Positions 26,300 through 34,243 of a DNA stretch of 64,000 nt are shown here, piece by piece. The DNA is taken from assembly GCA_029027825.1 (NCBI GenBank), contig CP093399.1, positions 4,402,001 to 4,466,000 on the forward strand. Reading direction: 5' to 3'. The position numbers were made by a program, and so were the translations under genes. The notes under the pieces were generated by a model, which saw nothing but the letters and a program-made list of their open reading frames with translations, made no database searches and had not been told where the DNA came from. Each line of letters starts with the position of its first letter. The stretch's first letter is position 1. Origin of the DNA: Rs1 sp029027825. GTDB taxonomy: Bacteria; Pseudomonadota; Gammaproteobacteria; Pseudomonadales; Balneatricaceae.

Positions 26300-27196
26300 T
26301 TAAAGTGCTGTGTCATCTTGATCAAACACCCAATCTCTGAACAGATTGATACTCGCTAAACTCGTGGCTAGGGGATTAGATTTTCTTAATAAATAGTAGC
26401 CACTATTTTCTGAGACGTAAGTATCTGAGAGCTTGATCAGTCGTTCGGTTCGCAGGTCATCTTCGATCATTGCCAGAGGGCAAAGAGCAATACCTTGCCC
26501 TGCAAGAGCTGCAGAGCGCAGTAAGTTGAAATCATCAAAAGAAAGGCTGCCGCTGCTATAATTAGGATGCTGGTCAGCTTTTGCAAACCATTCCTGCCAG
26601 CCATCGGCTATCACGGAATCATGTAGGAAAGGTCCGTTGCTGATAGATAAATCCGCAGTCAAATCATGGCGTCGTAAAAATTCAGCACTACACACTGGAT
26701 AGCTTTTTCCTGAGCGGAATCGTTCGATGTTAATGCCTGCTATTTTTGGAGTAGAGTTGGCAAAAATAAAGGCGATATCTACATCGCTAAAATCTATTTC
26801 AGTGCCGTGTATGGCATAAGTGACGCGCAGCGATATATCGGGGTGTTCCGCTTGAAAAATATTCAACTTAGGGATTAGCCAGCACGTGGCAACTGAGGGG
26901 ATGGCAGCTATCACTAATTTTTTACTCGAAGTAGCCTGTTTGGCCAGTTGGCAGGCGGTTTTTATTTCAGTTAAAGAGCTGGTTAGACTGCTGGCTAATT
27001 GTCGGCCGTGCGGCAGCAAGTTCAGCTGGTTGCCATGGCGACTGAAAAGGCTGCAATCTAGCCATTCTTCTAAGTTTTTAATCTGGTGGCTAACTGCAGA
27101 AGGAGTGATAAAAAGCTCTTGAGCAGCCCCTTGGAAATTAGTGTGTCTAGCGACGGCTTCAAAAGTTTGCAAAGCTTTGAGTGGTAGGTTGCGCAT
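26300..27196 (-). CDS. LysR-family regulator (GcvA-like), divergent from creatinase
   Basis: 298 aa. It begins MRNLPLKALQTFEAVARHTNFQGAA, the GcvA-subfamily start, with the helix-turn-helix QGAAQELFITPSAVSHQIKNLEE at about residues 22-45, then a substrate-binding domain from about 93 (KLVIAAIPSVATCWLIPKL). The divergent creatinase gene starts 175 bp away, so it is the natural target, with creatine or a breakdown product as a possible effector (inference). Confidence 0.9.
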   Translation of the reverse strand: MRNLPLKALQTFEAVARHTNFQGAAQELFITPSAVSHQIKNLEEWLDCSLFSRHGNQLNLLPHGRQLASSLTSSLTEIKTACQLAKQATSSKKLVIAAIPSVATCWLIPKLNIFQAEHPDISLRVTYAIHGTEIDFSDVDIAFIFANSTPKIAGINIERFRSGKSYPVCSAEFLRRHDLTADLSISNGPFLHDSVIADGWQEWFAKADQHPNYSSGSLSFDDFNLLRSAALAGQGIALCPLAMIEDDLRTERLIKLSDTYVSENSGYYLLRKSNPLATSLASINLFRDWVFDQDDTAL

Positions 27197-27371
27197 TTAA
27201 TTGCTTCTACATAAGTGTATATTTAATGGCGATAAGCATCTTCTTAACAGTAGCATAACATAAAATTTAGATGAATTTAATTCAACGTAGTATTGAAAAA
27301 CACTCGCTTGATCTCTCCTCTGGCAAGGCATTAAATAGAGCAATCAATTTACCTTAAGGAGATGCAGACGC

Positions 27372-28583
27372 ATGCAGATGCCATCACTACAAAGTTTTGC
27401 TGGAAACGGCAACAAAGCCAAACCAACCTTTTCAGCCGCAGAAATGCTCAGAAGGCAAACCGACATACGCGTTTATATGGCCGCTCAAGATATTAATGCC
27501 GCCTTGTTTAGTTCGTATCACAATATTTGTTACTACTCGGATTTCATGTACTGCTATTTTGGCCGCAACTACGGGCTAGTGATCGATCAACATACGGTAA
27601 CTAGTATTAGTGCCGGTATTGATGGTGGTCAGCCTTGGCGACGTACTAGTGGTAACAACATTACTTACACAGATTGGCAGAAAGATAACTTTTTTAAAGC
27701 GGTCAAAGAACTCACTAAAGGCGCTAAGCGGATCGGGATCGAATTTGATCACTGTAATTTAGATCAATTACAGCGTTTAAAACAGGCATTCCCAGAGGTA
27801 GAATTCGTTGATATTGGTGGGCCAGCTATGCGCTTGCGAATGATTAAGTCAGCGGAGGAGATCGCACACATTACACAGATGACTCGCATTGCCGATATCG
27901 GTGGGGCCGCTTGTGCAGAGGCTGCTAGAGTGGGTGTAAGTGAAGTAGAAGTGGCGTTACATTCAACGGCAGCTATGGTGCGAGAAATTGCCAAAACTTG
28001 GCCTGATGGCGAGCTGTTAGATACTTGGACTTGGTTTCAATCAGGATTAAATACTGACGGCGCGCACAATCCAGTGACTTCGAAAAAGATAGTAGAAGGG
28101 GATATTCTCTCGCTGAATTGTTTTCCTATGGTCGCGGGTTATTACGTGGCGCTAGAGCGAACTATGTTCGCAGGTTCCGCAACAGATGAAAATATTCGCC
28201 TCTGGGAGATAAACTGTAAGATTCACGATCGCGGTAAAGAGCTGTTGGTCGCGGGTAATAAGTGTTCGGATATCGCCATTGAGCTGAATAGTATTTATGC
28301 TGAACATGGGCTGTTAGAGTATCGATCCTTCGGCTACGGTCATTCATTCGGCATACTTAGTCATTACTATGGTCGAGAGGCTGGGCTTGAATTACGTGAA
28401 GATTGCGATACTGTTTTAGAGCCTGGTATGGTGATCTCAATGGAGCCGATGATCACTATTCCCGATTCAATGCCGGGAGCGGGTGGCTATCGAGAGCATG
28501 ATATCTTAGTAATTAAAGAAGACGGTAGTGACAATATCACGGCATTTCCATATGGGCCGGAACATTTAATTCTACCTGCTTAA
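27372..28583 (+). CDS. Creatinase (creatine amidinohydrolase)
   Basis: Hydrolyses creatine to sarcosine and urea (EC 3.5.3.3); cytoplasmic homodimer of the M24 pita-bread fold that uses no metal. 403 aa, the same length as Pseudomonas putida creatinase, which it resembles from MQMP at the start to FPYGPE at the end. The residues known to act in that enzyme are present: His232 (NTDGAHNPV), Glu262 (ALERT), Arg335 (YYGREAG) and Glu358 (SMEPM), with FGR near 63-65. M24 aminopeptidases have metal-binding Asp/His/Glu at these places, which argues against a peptidase. AAGGAG lies 10 nt upstream of the ATG. Downstream, beyond a MITE, is a polyamine-type ABC importer. Sarcosine oxidase and urease genes are not in the window. 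Confidence 0.92.
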   Translation: MQMPSLQSFAGNGNKAKPTFSAAEMLRRQTDIRVYMAAQDINAALFSSYHNICYYSDFMYCYFGRNYGLVIDQHTVTSISAGIDGGQPWRRTSGNNITYTDWQKDNFFKAVKELTKGAKRIGIEFDHCNLDQLQRLKQAFPEVEFVDIGGPAMRLRMIKSAEEIAHITQMTRIADIGGAACAEAARVGVSEVEVALHSTAAMVREIAKTWPDGELLDTWTWFQSGLNTDGAHNPVTSKKIVEGDILSLNCFPMVAGYYVALERTMFAGSATDENIRLWEINCKIHDRGKELLVAGNKCSDIAIELNSIYAEHGLLEYRSFGYGHSFGILSHYYGREAGLELREDCDTVLEPGMVISMEPMITIPDSMPGAGGYREHDILVIKEDGSDNITAFPYGPEHLILPA

Positions 28584-28729
28584 TTAACATTTATTATCGA
28601 GCGTAGAAAGCAGACTCAGGTGCCAGTTACCTGAGTTGAAAAAACCTCGCTTTAATATGTTCGCCTTGTATATCGTCCGCTGTTTTATCGATAATCACAC
28701 CGGTTTCGTATTCATAAAAATAATACTCT

Positions 28730-28929
28730 GAGACCTTTGCATAACTTACCCAGAGTTTATGATAACTGCGCTCGGTATACGGCGTTAAAAACCGGCTCAA
28801 TATGCTCACTTACACCAGTCATACCCATACAGAAGGGACACTGTACCCAAAGTGAGGGGCATACTAACTCCGCTATCTCGCCGGTTTTCCCTTGTCTTAT
28901 CTTCGCTCGCAATGTTATGCAAAGCTCTC
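28730..28929. mobile_element. MITE copy 2 (200 bp, most diverged)
   Basis: Ends GAGACCTTTGCATAACTT and, reverse-complemented, GAGAGCTTTGCATAACAT. The interior matches the other two copies except for about 20 extra bp near 28850, which look like a local duplication of the GGGACACT segment. Flanks ACTCT and ACTGT agree at 4 of 5. It separates creatinase from the ABC operon. The rest of 28584-29319 is AT-rich and must hold the importer promoter; I see no other gene. Confidence 0.85.
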
Positions 28930-29319
28930 ACTGTATTTATCGAAACACATAAATCTGGATTAAAGGTAAGTAATTAGTTAAGTAAAAGTAACTAATATTA
29001 CATTTTAAATACCAAAACATTAGTGTAATCTTATTATTGTAATTGTTAGTGACTTTAACTTATTGATTTTAAGTAAATATAGTGGTCTATATTCGTTCTT
29101 TTAAAAAAAACCTGACAACTTTATTTGATAAGTTTCAGTAATAAAACCCTATAAAACACTTTTGATCTGTCGTAACTGAGAAGTTATTTGTCGTAAAGGC
29201 AAAGAATTGCAGGATAAAAATTACCATACAATAAATACACAAGGTCTAGCGGTTGTGTAATTTTCGATGCATGTGCTAGTATCAAACCAACTAAAAATAA
29301 GAACATATTGGAGAGTTAT

Positions 29320-30414
29320 ATGGATTCAAATCCAGATTTTTTGGTGCAATTTAAGAATGTACAAAAGAGCTATGATGGAGTCCATTTAGTCGTAAAAGAT
29401 TTTAATGTCGACATGGTTAAAGGTGAATTTTTAACGATGTTAGGCCCTTCCGGATCAGGGAAAACCACCTGTCTTATGATGCTAGCGGGATTTGAAACTG
29501 CCACTAGCGGTCAGATCATACTCGATGGTCAATCAATCAATAATGTTGCACCGCATAAGCGGGAGATAGGCATGGTATTTCAAAACTATGCACTGTTCCC
29601 ACATATGAGCGTCGCAGAAAACTTAGCTTTTCCCCTGCAAGTTCGAAAAATGGGTAAATCTGAAATTACTGAGAAGGTAAATCACGCGCTAAAAATGGTG
29701 CGATTAGATCATTTCGCCAATCGCAGACCCGCACAGTTATCAGGTGGACAGCAGCAGCGTGTCGCAGTTGCCAGAGCGTTAGTGTTTCGACCTAAACTAG
29801 TCCTAATGGACGAGCCATTAGGTGCCTTAGATAAGAACTTGCGTGAAGAAATGCAGTATGAAATTAAGCATATCCACGAAGATTTAGGTGTCACTATGCT
29901 CTATGTGACCCACGATCAGGTAGAAGCTTTGACCATGTCAGATAGAATTGCTGTTTTTGATGACGGCATTGTACAGCAGCTGGCTTCTCCGCACGTATTA
30001 TACGATGAGCCAACCAATGCCTTTGTCGCCAACTTTATCGGTGAAAATAACCGTTTAATGGGTAAAGTTGTCTCGATTGAAGGCGATGTTTGCAGTGTAG
30101 AGTTGGATGGCGGTGGTGGTTTAGTACAAGCGAAAAAGATTAATGTAGATAGTGTTGGTGATCGAACTACCTTGTCACTTCGCCCCGAGCGAGTGATCGT
30201 TGATCCGGCGGCAGGTGAATGCCCAAATAACTGTGAAGCAAGAGTTGAAGAGCTAATCTATCATGGTGACCACACTCGTACTCGGGTCTCTGTATCAGGT
30301 AGTACCGACTTTATCATTAAAGTACCTAATACTCATAATCAACAGCATATGAAACGAGGTCAGTCGATTAAAATTGGTTGGAATACTGCCGATTGCCGCG
30401 CTCTAGATGCATAG
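29320..30414 (+). CDS. Polyamine-type ABC importer, ATP-binding subunit (PotA family)
   Basis: Cytoplasmic ATPase energising the import complex encoded by the next three genes. Walker A GPSGSGKTT (about residue 40), Q-loop FQNYALFPHMSV, signature LSGGQQQRVAVARAL, Walker B LVLMDEPLGALD and switch His TMLYVTHDQ are all present; the C-terminal third (from about 240) is a TOBE_2 regulatory domain (LSLRPERV). The ATG at 29320 has TTGGAG seven bases upstream; the track's earlier TTG overlaps that site. 364 aa is normal. Members of this class carry spermidine, putrescine or related cations; the creatinase neighbour makes guanidino compounds worth testing. Confidence 0.9.
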   Translation: MDSNPDFLVQFKNVQKSYDGVHLVVKDFNVDMVKGEFLTMLGPSGSGKTTCLMMLAGFETATSGQIILDGQSINNVAPHKREIGMVFQNYALFPHMSVAENLAFPLQVRKMGKSEITEKVNHALKMVRLDHFANRRPAQLSGGQQQRVAVARALVFRPKLVLMDEPLGALDKNLREEMQYEIKHIHEDLGVTMLYVTHDQVEALTMSDRIAVFDDGIVQQLASPHVLYDEPTNAFVANFIGENNRLMGKVVSIEGDVCSVELDGGGGLVQAKKINVDSVGDRTTLSLRPERVIVDPAAGECPNNCEARVEELIYHGDHTRTRVSVSGSTDFIIKVPNTHNQQHMKRGQSIKIGWNTADCRALDA

Positions 30415-30537
30415 CGTTCCGGGTTAAGGGACGCTATTTATAAAGCATAAAATCACAAAAACATGAACAAGTAAATTTCAATAAATAATCAATTTTTGCC
30501 TTAAAAAGACTAAATAAAAACAAAGGAAAACAAGAAG

Positions 30538-31638
30538 ATGAAGAAGTTACTGAAACGTTCTATTGTCGCCACGGCGATTGCCGCTGTATCAATGACTATG
30601 ATGACCACTGCTGTCCAAGCTGAGTCTAGCCTCACTGTTGTCTCTTGGGGTGGGTCTTACTCTAAAAGCCAAATGCGCGCATATCACGTGCCTTGGACTG
30701 CCAAAACAGGTACCAAAATTCTACATGAAGATAAGTCAGGTACAGGCCTAGCGGGAATTCGCTCTCAAGTTGAAGCCAACAATGTAAGTTGGGACTTGGT
30801 AGATATGTTAGAAGGTAATGCCATGATCGCTTGTGATGAAGGCCTTATCGAAGAAATTAATTACGATGAGATTTTGGCTCCTGCACCAGATGGAACACTT
30901 GCTAGTAAAGATTTCCTAGGTGGACTGAATGGCTGCTTCATCCCACAAATTTATTACGCGACACTTTTTGCTTACAATGATGAAATGTTTAAAGGTGAAA
31001 AGCCTTCAACTATCGCCGATATTTTTGACCTAGAGAAATTCCCTGGTAAGCGTTCACTAGAGAAAATTCCTGCCGGTAACTTAGAGTGGGCGTTAATGGC
31101 TGATGGCGTTGCCGCTAAAGATATTTATGATGTGTTAAGCACTGAAGAAGGTGTCACACGTGCATTTAAGAAATTAGATACGATTAAAGATTCAGTTATT
31201 TGGTGGGAGGCAGGCGCGCAGCCACCACAGTTACTATCTGATAAAGAAGTCAGTATCGCCAGTGGTTACAACGGTCGTTTCTTCGGTGCTCAAGTTACTG
31301 AAAAACAACCGTTTACTATTATTTGGGATGGCCAGCTAGCAGAGATTGATGGTTGGGTTGTGCCTAAAGGCAAGCTGACTCCAGAACTGAAGAAATACAT
31401 CAACTTCATTACAGATACTCAGCGTTTAGCTGATCAATCAAAGTATATTTCTTACGGTCCTGCACGTAAATCTTCAGCATCTTTAGTAGATAAACATGCG
31501 GATACTGGGGTTGATATGAAGCCTCATATGCCAACTAGCCCAGCAAACTTTACCAATCCAATTATTAAAAATGCGGAGTGGTGGGCGAATAACAACGATG
31601 ACATGAGTGAACGTTTCAACGCTTGGTTATCTAAGTAA
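30538..31638 (+). CDS. ABC importer periplasmic binding protein (PotD/PotF type)
   Basis: 366 aa. Signal peptide MKKLLKRSIVATAIAAVSMTM to about VQAES, then LTVVSWGGSYSKSQMRAYHVPWTAKTG, the standard opening of family 1/8 polyamine-type receptors, and WDLVDMLEG, IPQIYYATLFAYN and DGWVVPKG later. It lacks an obvious lipobox, so it should be soluble in the periplasm. The ligand cannot be read from sequence: acidic residues that bind putrescine in PotF are not clearly conserved. Two strong hairpins follow it, separating it from the permease genes. Confidence 0.88.
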   Translation: MKKLLKRSIVATAIAAVSMTMMTTAVQAESSLTVVSWGGSYSKSQMRAYHVPWTAKTGTKILHEDKSGTGLAGIRSQVEANNVSWDLVDMLEGNAMIACDEGLIEEINYDEILAPAPDGTLASKDFLGGLNGCFIPQIYYATLFAYNDEMFKGEKPSTIADIFDLEKFPGKRSLEKIPAGNLEWALMADGVAAKDIYDVLSTEEGVTRAFKKLDTIKDSVIWWEAGAQPPQLLSDKEVSIASGYNGRFFGAQVTEKQPFTIIWDGQLAEIDGWVVPKGKLTPELKKYINFITDTQRLADQSKYISYGPARKSSASLVDKHADTGVDMKPHMPTSPANFTNPIIKNAEWWANNNDDMSERFNAWLSK

Positions 31639-31652
31639 GAAAAAGTAAAAGC

Positions 31653-31709
31653 ACTGCAAACGGTCTCGTTTGCGGTGAACAGGATTAGTCTATTTTGCTA
31701 ATCCTGTTC
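31653..31709 (+). promoter_or_regulatory. Double hairpin between binding-protein and permease genes
   Basis: First stem GCAAACG / CGTTTGC (31656-31673, 4-nt loop), extendable outward by CAC/GTG; second stem GAACAGGATTAG / CTAATCCTGTTC (31677-31709), perfect over 12 bp. T residues after it are few. It probably terminates part of the transcripts and protects the binding-protein message. Confidence 0.75.
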
Positions 31710-31803
31710 TGATATGAGAAAAAACCTCGATTTATCCAGTTTCTAGATTTCTAGTAACTATAAAAATAAGAAAAGCATCCAATCTGCAACTAGGTCAAAA
31801 CAC

Positions 31804-33066
31804 ATGGCGAACACATACTCAAAAGTAGGTGAGATGACAACAAACGATGGGGTGCCGCTTAAAATAAGCTTGCAGCGCTCACAACGTAAACTCAAACTAT
31901 GGGCATTTTTACTGGTTGCCCCACTGCTAATATTTATCACTGTTAGTTTCATCTTACCCGTCGTCAGTATGACAATGCGCGGTGTAGAAAATCCGCAAGT
32001 TGCCAATATTTTACCGAATGTGGTTGATGCATTATACGTTTGGGATGGTGTGGACTTACCTGATGAAGCTGCATACGAGGCGTTAGTTATTGACCTCACA
32101 GCAGGTCGAAAGAACAAAAATATCGGTAAAGTTGCCTCGCGCTTGAATTATGAACGCAGTGGTATGCGCCGTGTAATTTCCGGCTCTTCTCGCAAGGCTG
32201 CTAAGTTAAAAGAGGGTCCTTACAAAGAGCAGATGATTAAGATTAACAAAGCCTGGGGCGATGTTGCTACCTGGTCATTAATTAAAAGAGAATCGGGAGC
32301 GTTTACCTATTCCTATCTAGTCGCCGCAGTTGATTATAAGATTACCGATCAAGGCGACATTGTCGCCAAATCTGAAGAGAAGCAAATCTACAAATCGCTG
32401 TTTGGGCGCACCTTGATGATGAGTTTTGCTATTACCATCATCTGTATTCTGTTGGCTTACCCTATCGCCTATTTACTCGCGACGTTACCGATGGCAAAAA
32501 GTAACCTGTTGATGATTCTAGTGCTGTTGCCATTTTGGACATCTCTGCTGGTTCGAACCACCACTTGGATTGTGTTGTTACAAAGCAACGGGGTGCTCAA
32601 CGATATATTAGTGTGGATGAATATCATTGACGACTCGGGACGATTGCAAATGATTTATAATCAAACCGGTACTATCATTGCAATGACTCACATTTTATTA
32701 CCTTTCATGGTGCTACCTTTATACAGTGTGATGAAAACCATCCCACCTTCTTATATGCGTGCCGCTTTATCGCTGGGCGCTAATCCAGTAGTTTCCTATG
32801 TTCGAGTCTATATTCCGATGACGGTGACCGGCATTGGCGCCGGTAGTTTACTGGTCTTTATATTGTCGATTGGTTACTACATCACCCCTGCCTTAGTGGG
32901 CGGACAAAGTGGTGTGTTGATTAGTAATATGATTGCATATCATATGCAAAACTCGCTGAACTGGGGACTGGCAGGTGCGCTTGGCTTTATCTTGTTAGTG
33001 ATAGTTATGATCTTTTACGCCATCTTTAATAAAGTAATTGGCATCGATAAAATGAAGATGGGTTAG
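31804..33066 (+). CDS. ABC importer permease 1 (PotB type) with an enlarged first loop
   Basis: 420-aa inner-membrane permease. Helix 1 is at about residues 33-58, then a hydrophilic loop of about 130 residues (roughly 60-195), and from about 198 the usual five helices with the EAA loop SYMRAALSLGANPVVSYVRVYIPM. Ordinary PotB-type permeases are about 280-300 aa and have only a short loop here, so this loop is an expansion, presumably periplasmic, that could contact the receptor. It pairs with the next gene, 13 bp downstream. The start at 31804 has a weak ribosome site; an in-frame ATG at 31834 is possible. Confidence 0.88.
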   Translation: MANTYSKVGEMTTNDGVPLKISLQRSQRKLKLWAFLLVAPLLIFITVSFILPVVSMTMRGVENPQVANILPNVVDALYVWDGVDLPDEAAYEALVIDLTAGRKNKNIGKVASRLNYERSGMRRVISGSSRKAAKLKEGPYKEQMIKINKAWGDVATWSLIKRESGAFTYSYLVAAVDYKITDQGDIVAKSEEKQIYKSLFGRTLMMSFAITIICILLAYPIAYLLATLPMAKSNLLMILVLLPFWTSLLVRTTTWIVLLQSNGVLNDILVWMNIIDDSGRLQMIYNQTGTIIAMTHILLPFMVLPLYSVMKTIPPSYMRAALSLGANPVVSYVRVYIPMTVTGIGAGSLLVFILSIGYYITPALVGGQSGVLISNMIAYHMQNSLNWGLAGALGFILLVIVMIFYAIFNKVIGIDKMKMG

Positions 33067-33079
33067 AGGAGATACTACT

Positions 33080-33931
33080 ATGGCTATACCTATTTATGCA
33101 GGTAAATTAGAACGCACTTGGTACTATTCATACCGGATCATTTGCGCCTTAATATTTTTGTTCTTGATTGGGCCAATATTAATCATCATACCGTTGTCGT
33201 TTAACGTGCAACCGTATTTTACTTTTACTCCCGAGATGCTCGCTTTTGATCCGGCAGGTTACTCACTGCGTTGGTACGAAGAGTTCTTGGCCAGTGAAGA
33301 GTGGATGCGCTCTATCAAGAATAGTTTCATGGTGGCTATTGCAGCAACCATCTTAGCTACCTCTTTGGGCACATTAGCTGCACTGGGCTTATCCAGACCT
33401 GAAATGCCGTATCGTGCGTTGATCATGAGCATTTTAATTTCACCGATGATCGTGCCTTTGATCGTATCGGCAGCGGGGATGTTCTTTTTCTACTCAAGTA
33501 TTAATCTTGCCGGTACCTTTTTGGGACTGATCTTAGCGCATACAGCGTTGGGGATACCTTTTGTGGTGATTACAGTAACGGCAACCTTGTCTGGTTTTGA
33601 TCACTCACTAACCAGAGCTGCAGCTGGCCTAGGTGCGAATCCAAGAGTGGTATTCTTTAAAGTAATGCTGCCTTTAGTGACGCCAGGTGTTATATCGGGT
33701 GCCCTGTTTGCTTTTATTACCTCTTTCGATGAAGTGGTCGTCGCGATTTTCGTCGCTGGCGTAGAGCAGCGCACAATTCCGCTGCAAATGTGGGGCGGAA
33801 TTCGTGAACAAATCAGCCCAACTATATTAGCAGTAGCGACTATTCTAGTGGCAATCTCAATCTTGTTACTGACAGTGCTAGAACTATTGCGCCGTCGAAG
33901 TGAGCGACAGCGAGGGTTAACTCCTTCATAA
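33080..33931 (+). CDS. ABC importer permease 2 (PotC type)
   Basis: 283-aa permease with six predicted helices; the EAA loop is TRAAAGLGANPRVVFFKVMLPLVTPGV near residue 175, where it docks to the ATPase. GGAG lies 8 nt upstream of the ATG. Last gene of the importer operon; a strong hairpin follows. Confidence 0.92.
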   Translation: MAIPIYAGKLERTWYYSYRIICALIFLFLIGPILIIIPLSFNVQPYFTFTPEMLAFDPAGYSLRWYEEFLASEEWMRSIKNSFMVAIAATILATSLGTLAALGLSRPEMPYRALIMSILISPMIVPLIVSAAGMFFFYSSINLAGTFLGLILAHTALGIPFVVITVTATLSGFDHSLTRAAAGLGANPRVVFFKVMLPLVTPGVISGALFAFITSFDEVVVAIFVAGVEQRTIPLQMWGGIREQISPTILAVATILVAISILLLTVLELLRRRSERQRGLTPS

Positions 33932-33954
33932 ATTCGTCTCACTGATCCAATTAT

Positions 33955-33996
33955 GTTTACCCACAGGTAGTAGAAAAGCACCGCCTGTGGGTAAAC
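33955..33996 (+). terminator. Terminator of the ABC importer operon
   Basis: Perfect 13-bp stem GTTTACCCACAGG / CCTGTGGGTAAAC with a 16-nt loop, 23 bp after the last permease gene. The rest of the gap to 34243 is AT-rich and holds no gene. Confidence 0.7.
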
Positions 33997-34243
33997 TGAT
34001 AATTATCTCTTCTAGCCTCTTAAGTGCTTATCCTATTTTTCTTATTTGTAAAACCTTCTGCGCCAAAGCACTTTTTTTTGTACAAAAAAAAATGCTAATA
34101 TTTACCCAAGCCTAAATAAATTTAAATTGTCTGCTATTGCTGGTATGTCAGTGTAAAGACACTGTTGGGCTGCTCTTTAGGCTGCACAGAAGGCGTCGTC
34201 TAAATATTATTTTTGCTAGTAAAATCCACAAGGTAGTGCGCTT

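Noticed and set aside
27372..28583. Xaa-Pro aminopeptidase
   Set aside because: It has the creatinase residues His232, Arg335 and Glu358 and lacks the metal-binding Asp pair of M24 peptidases.
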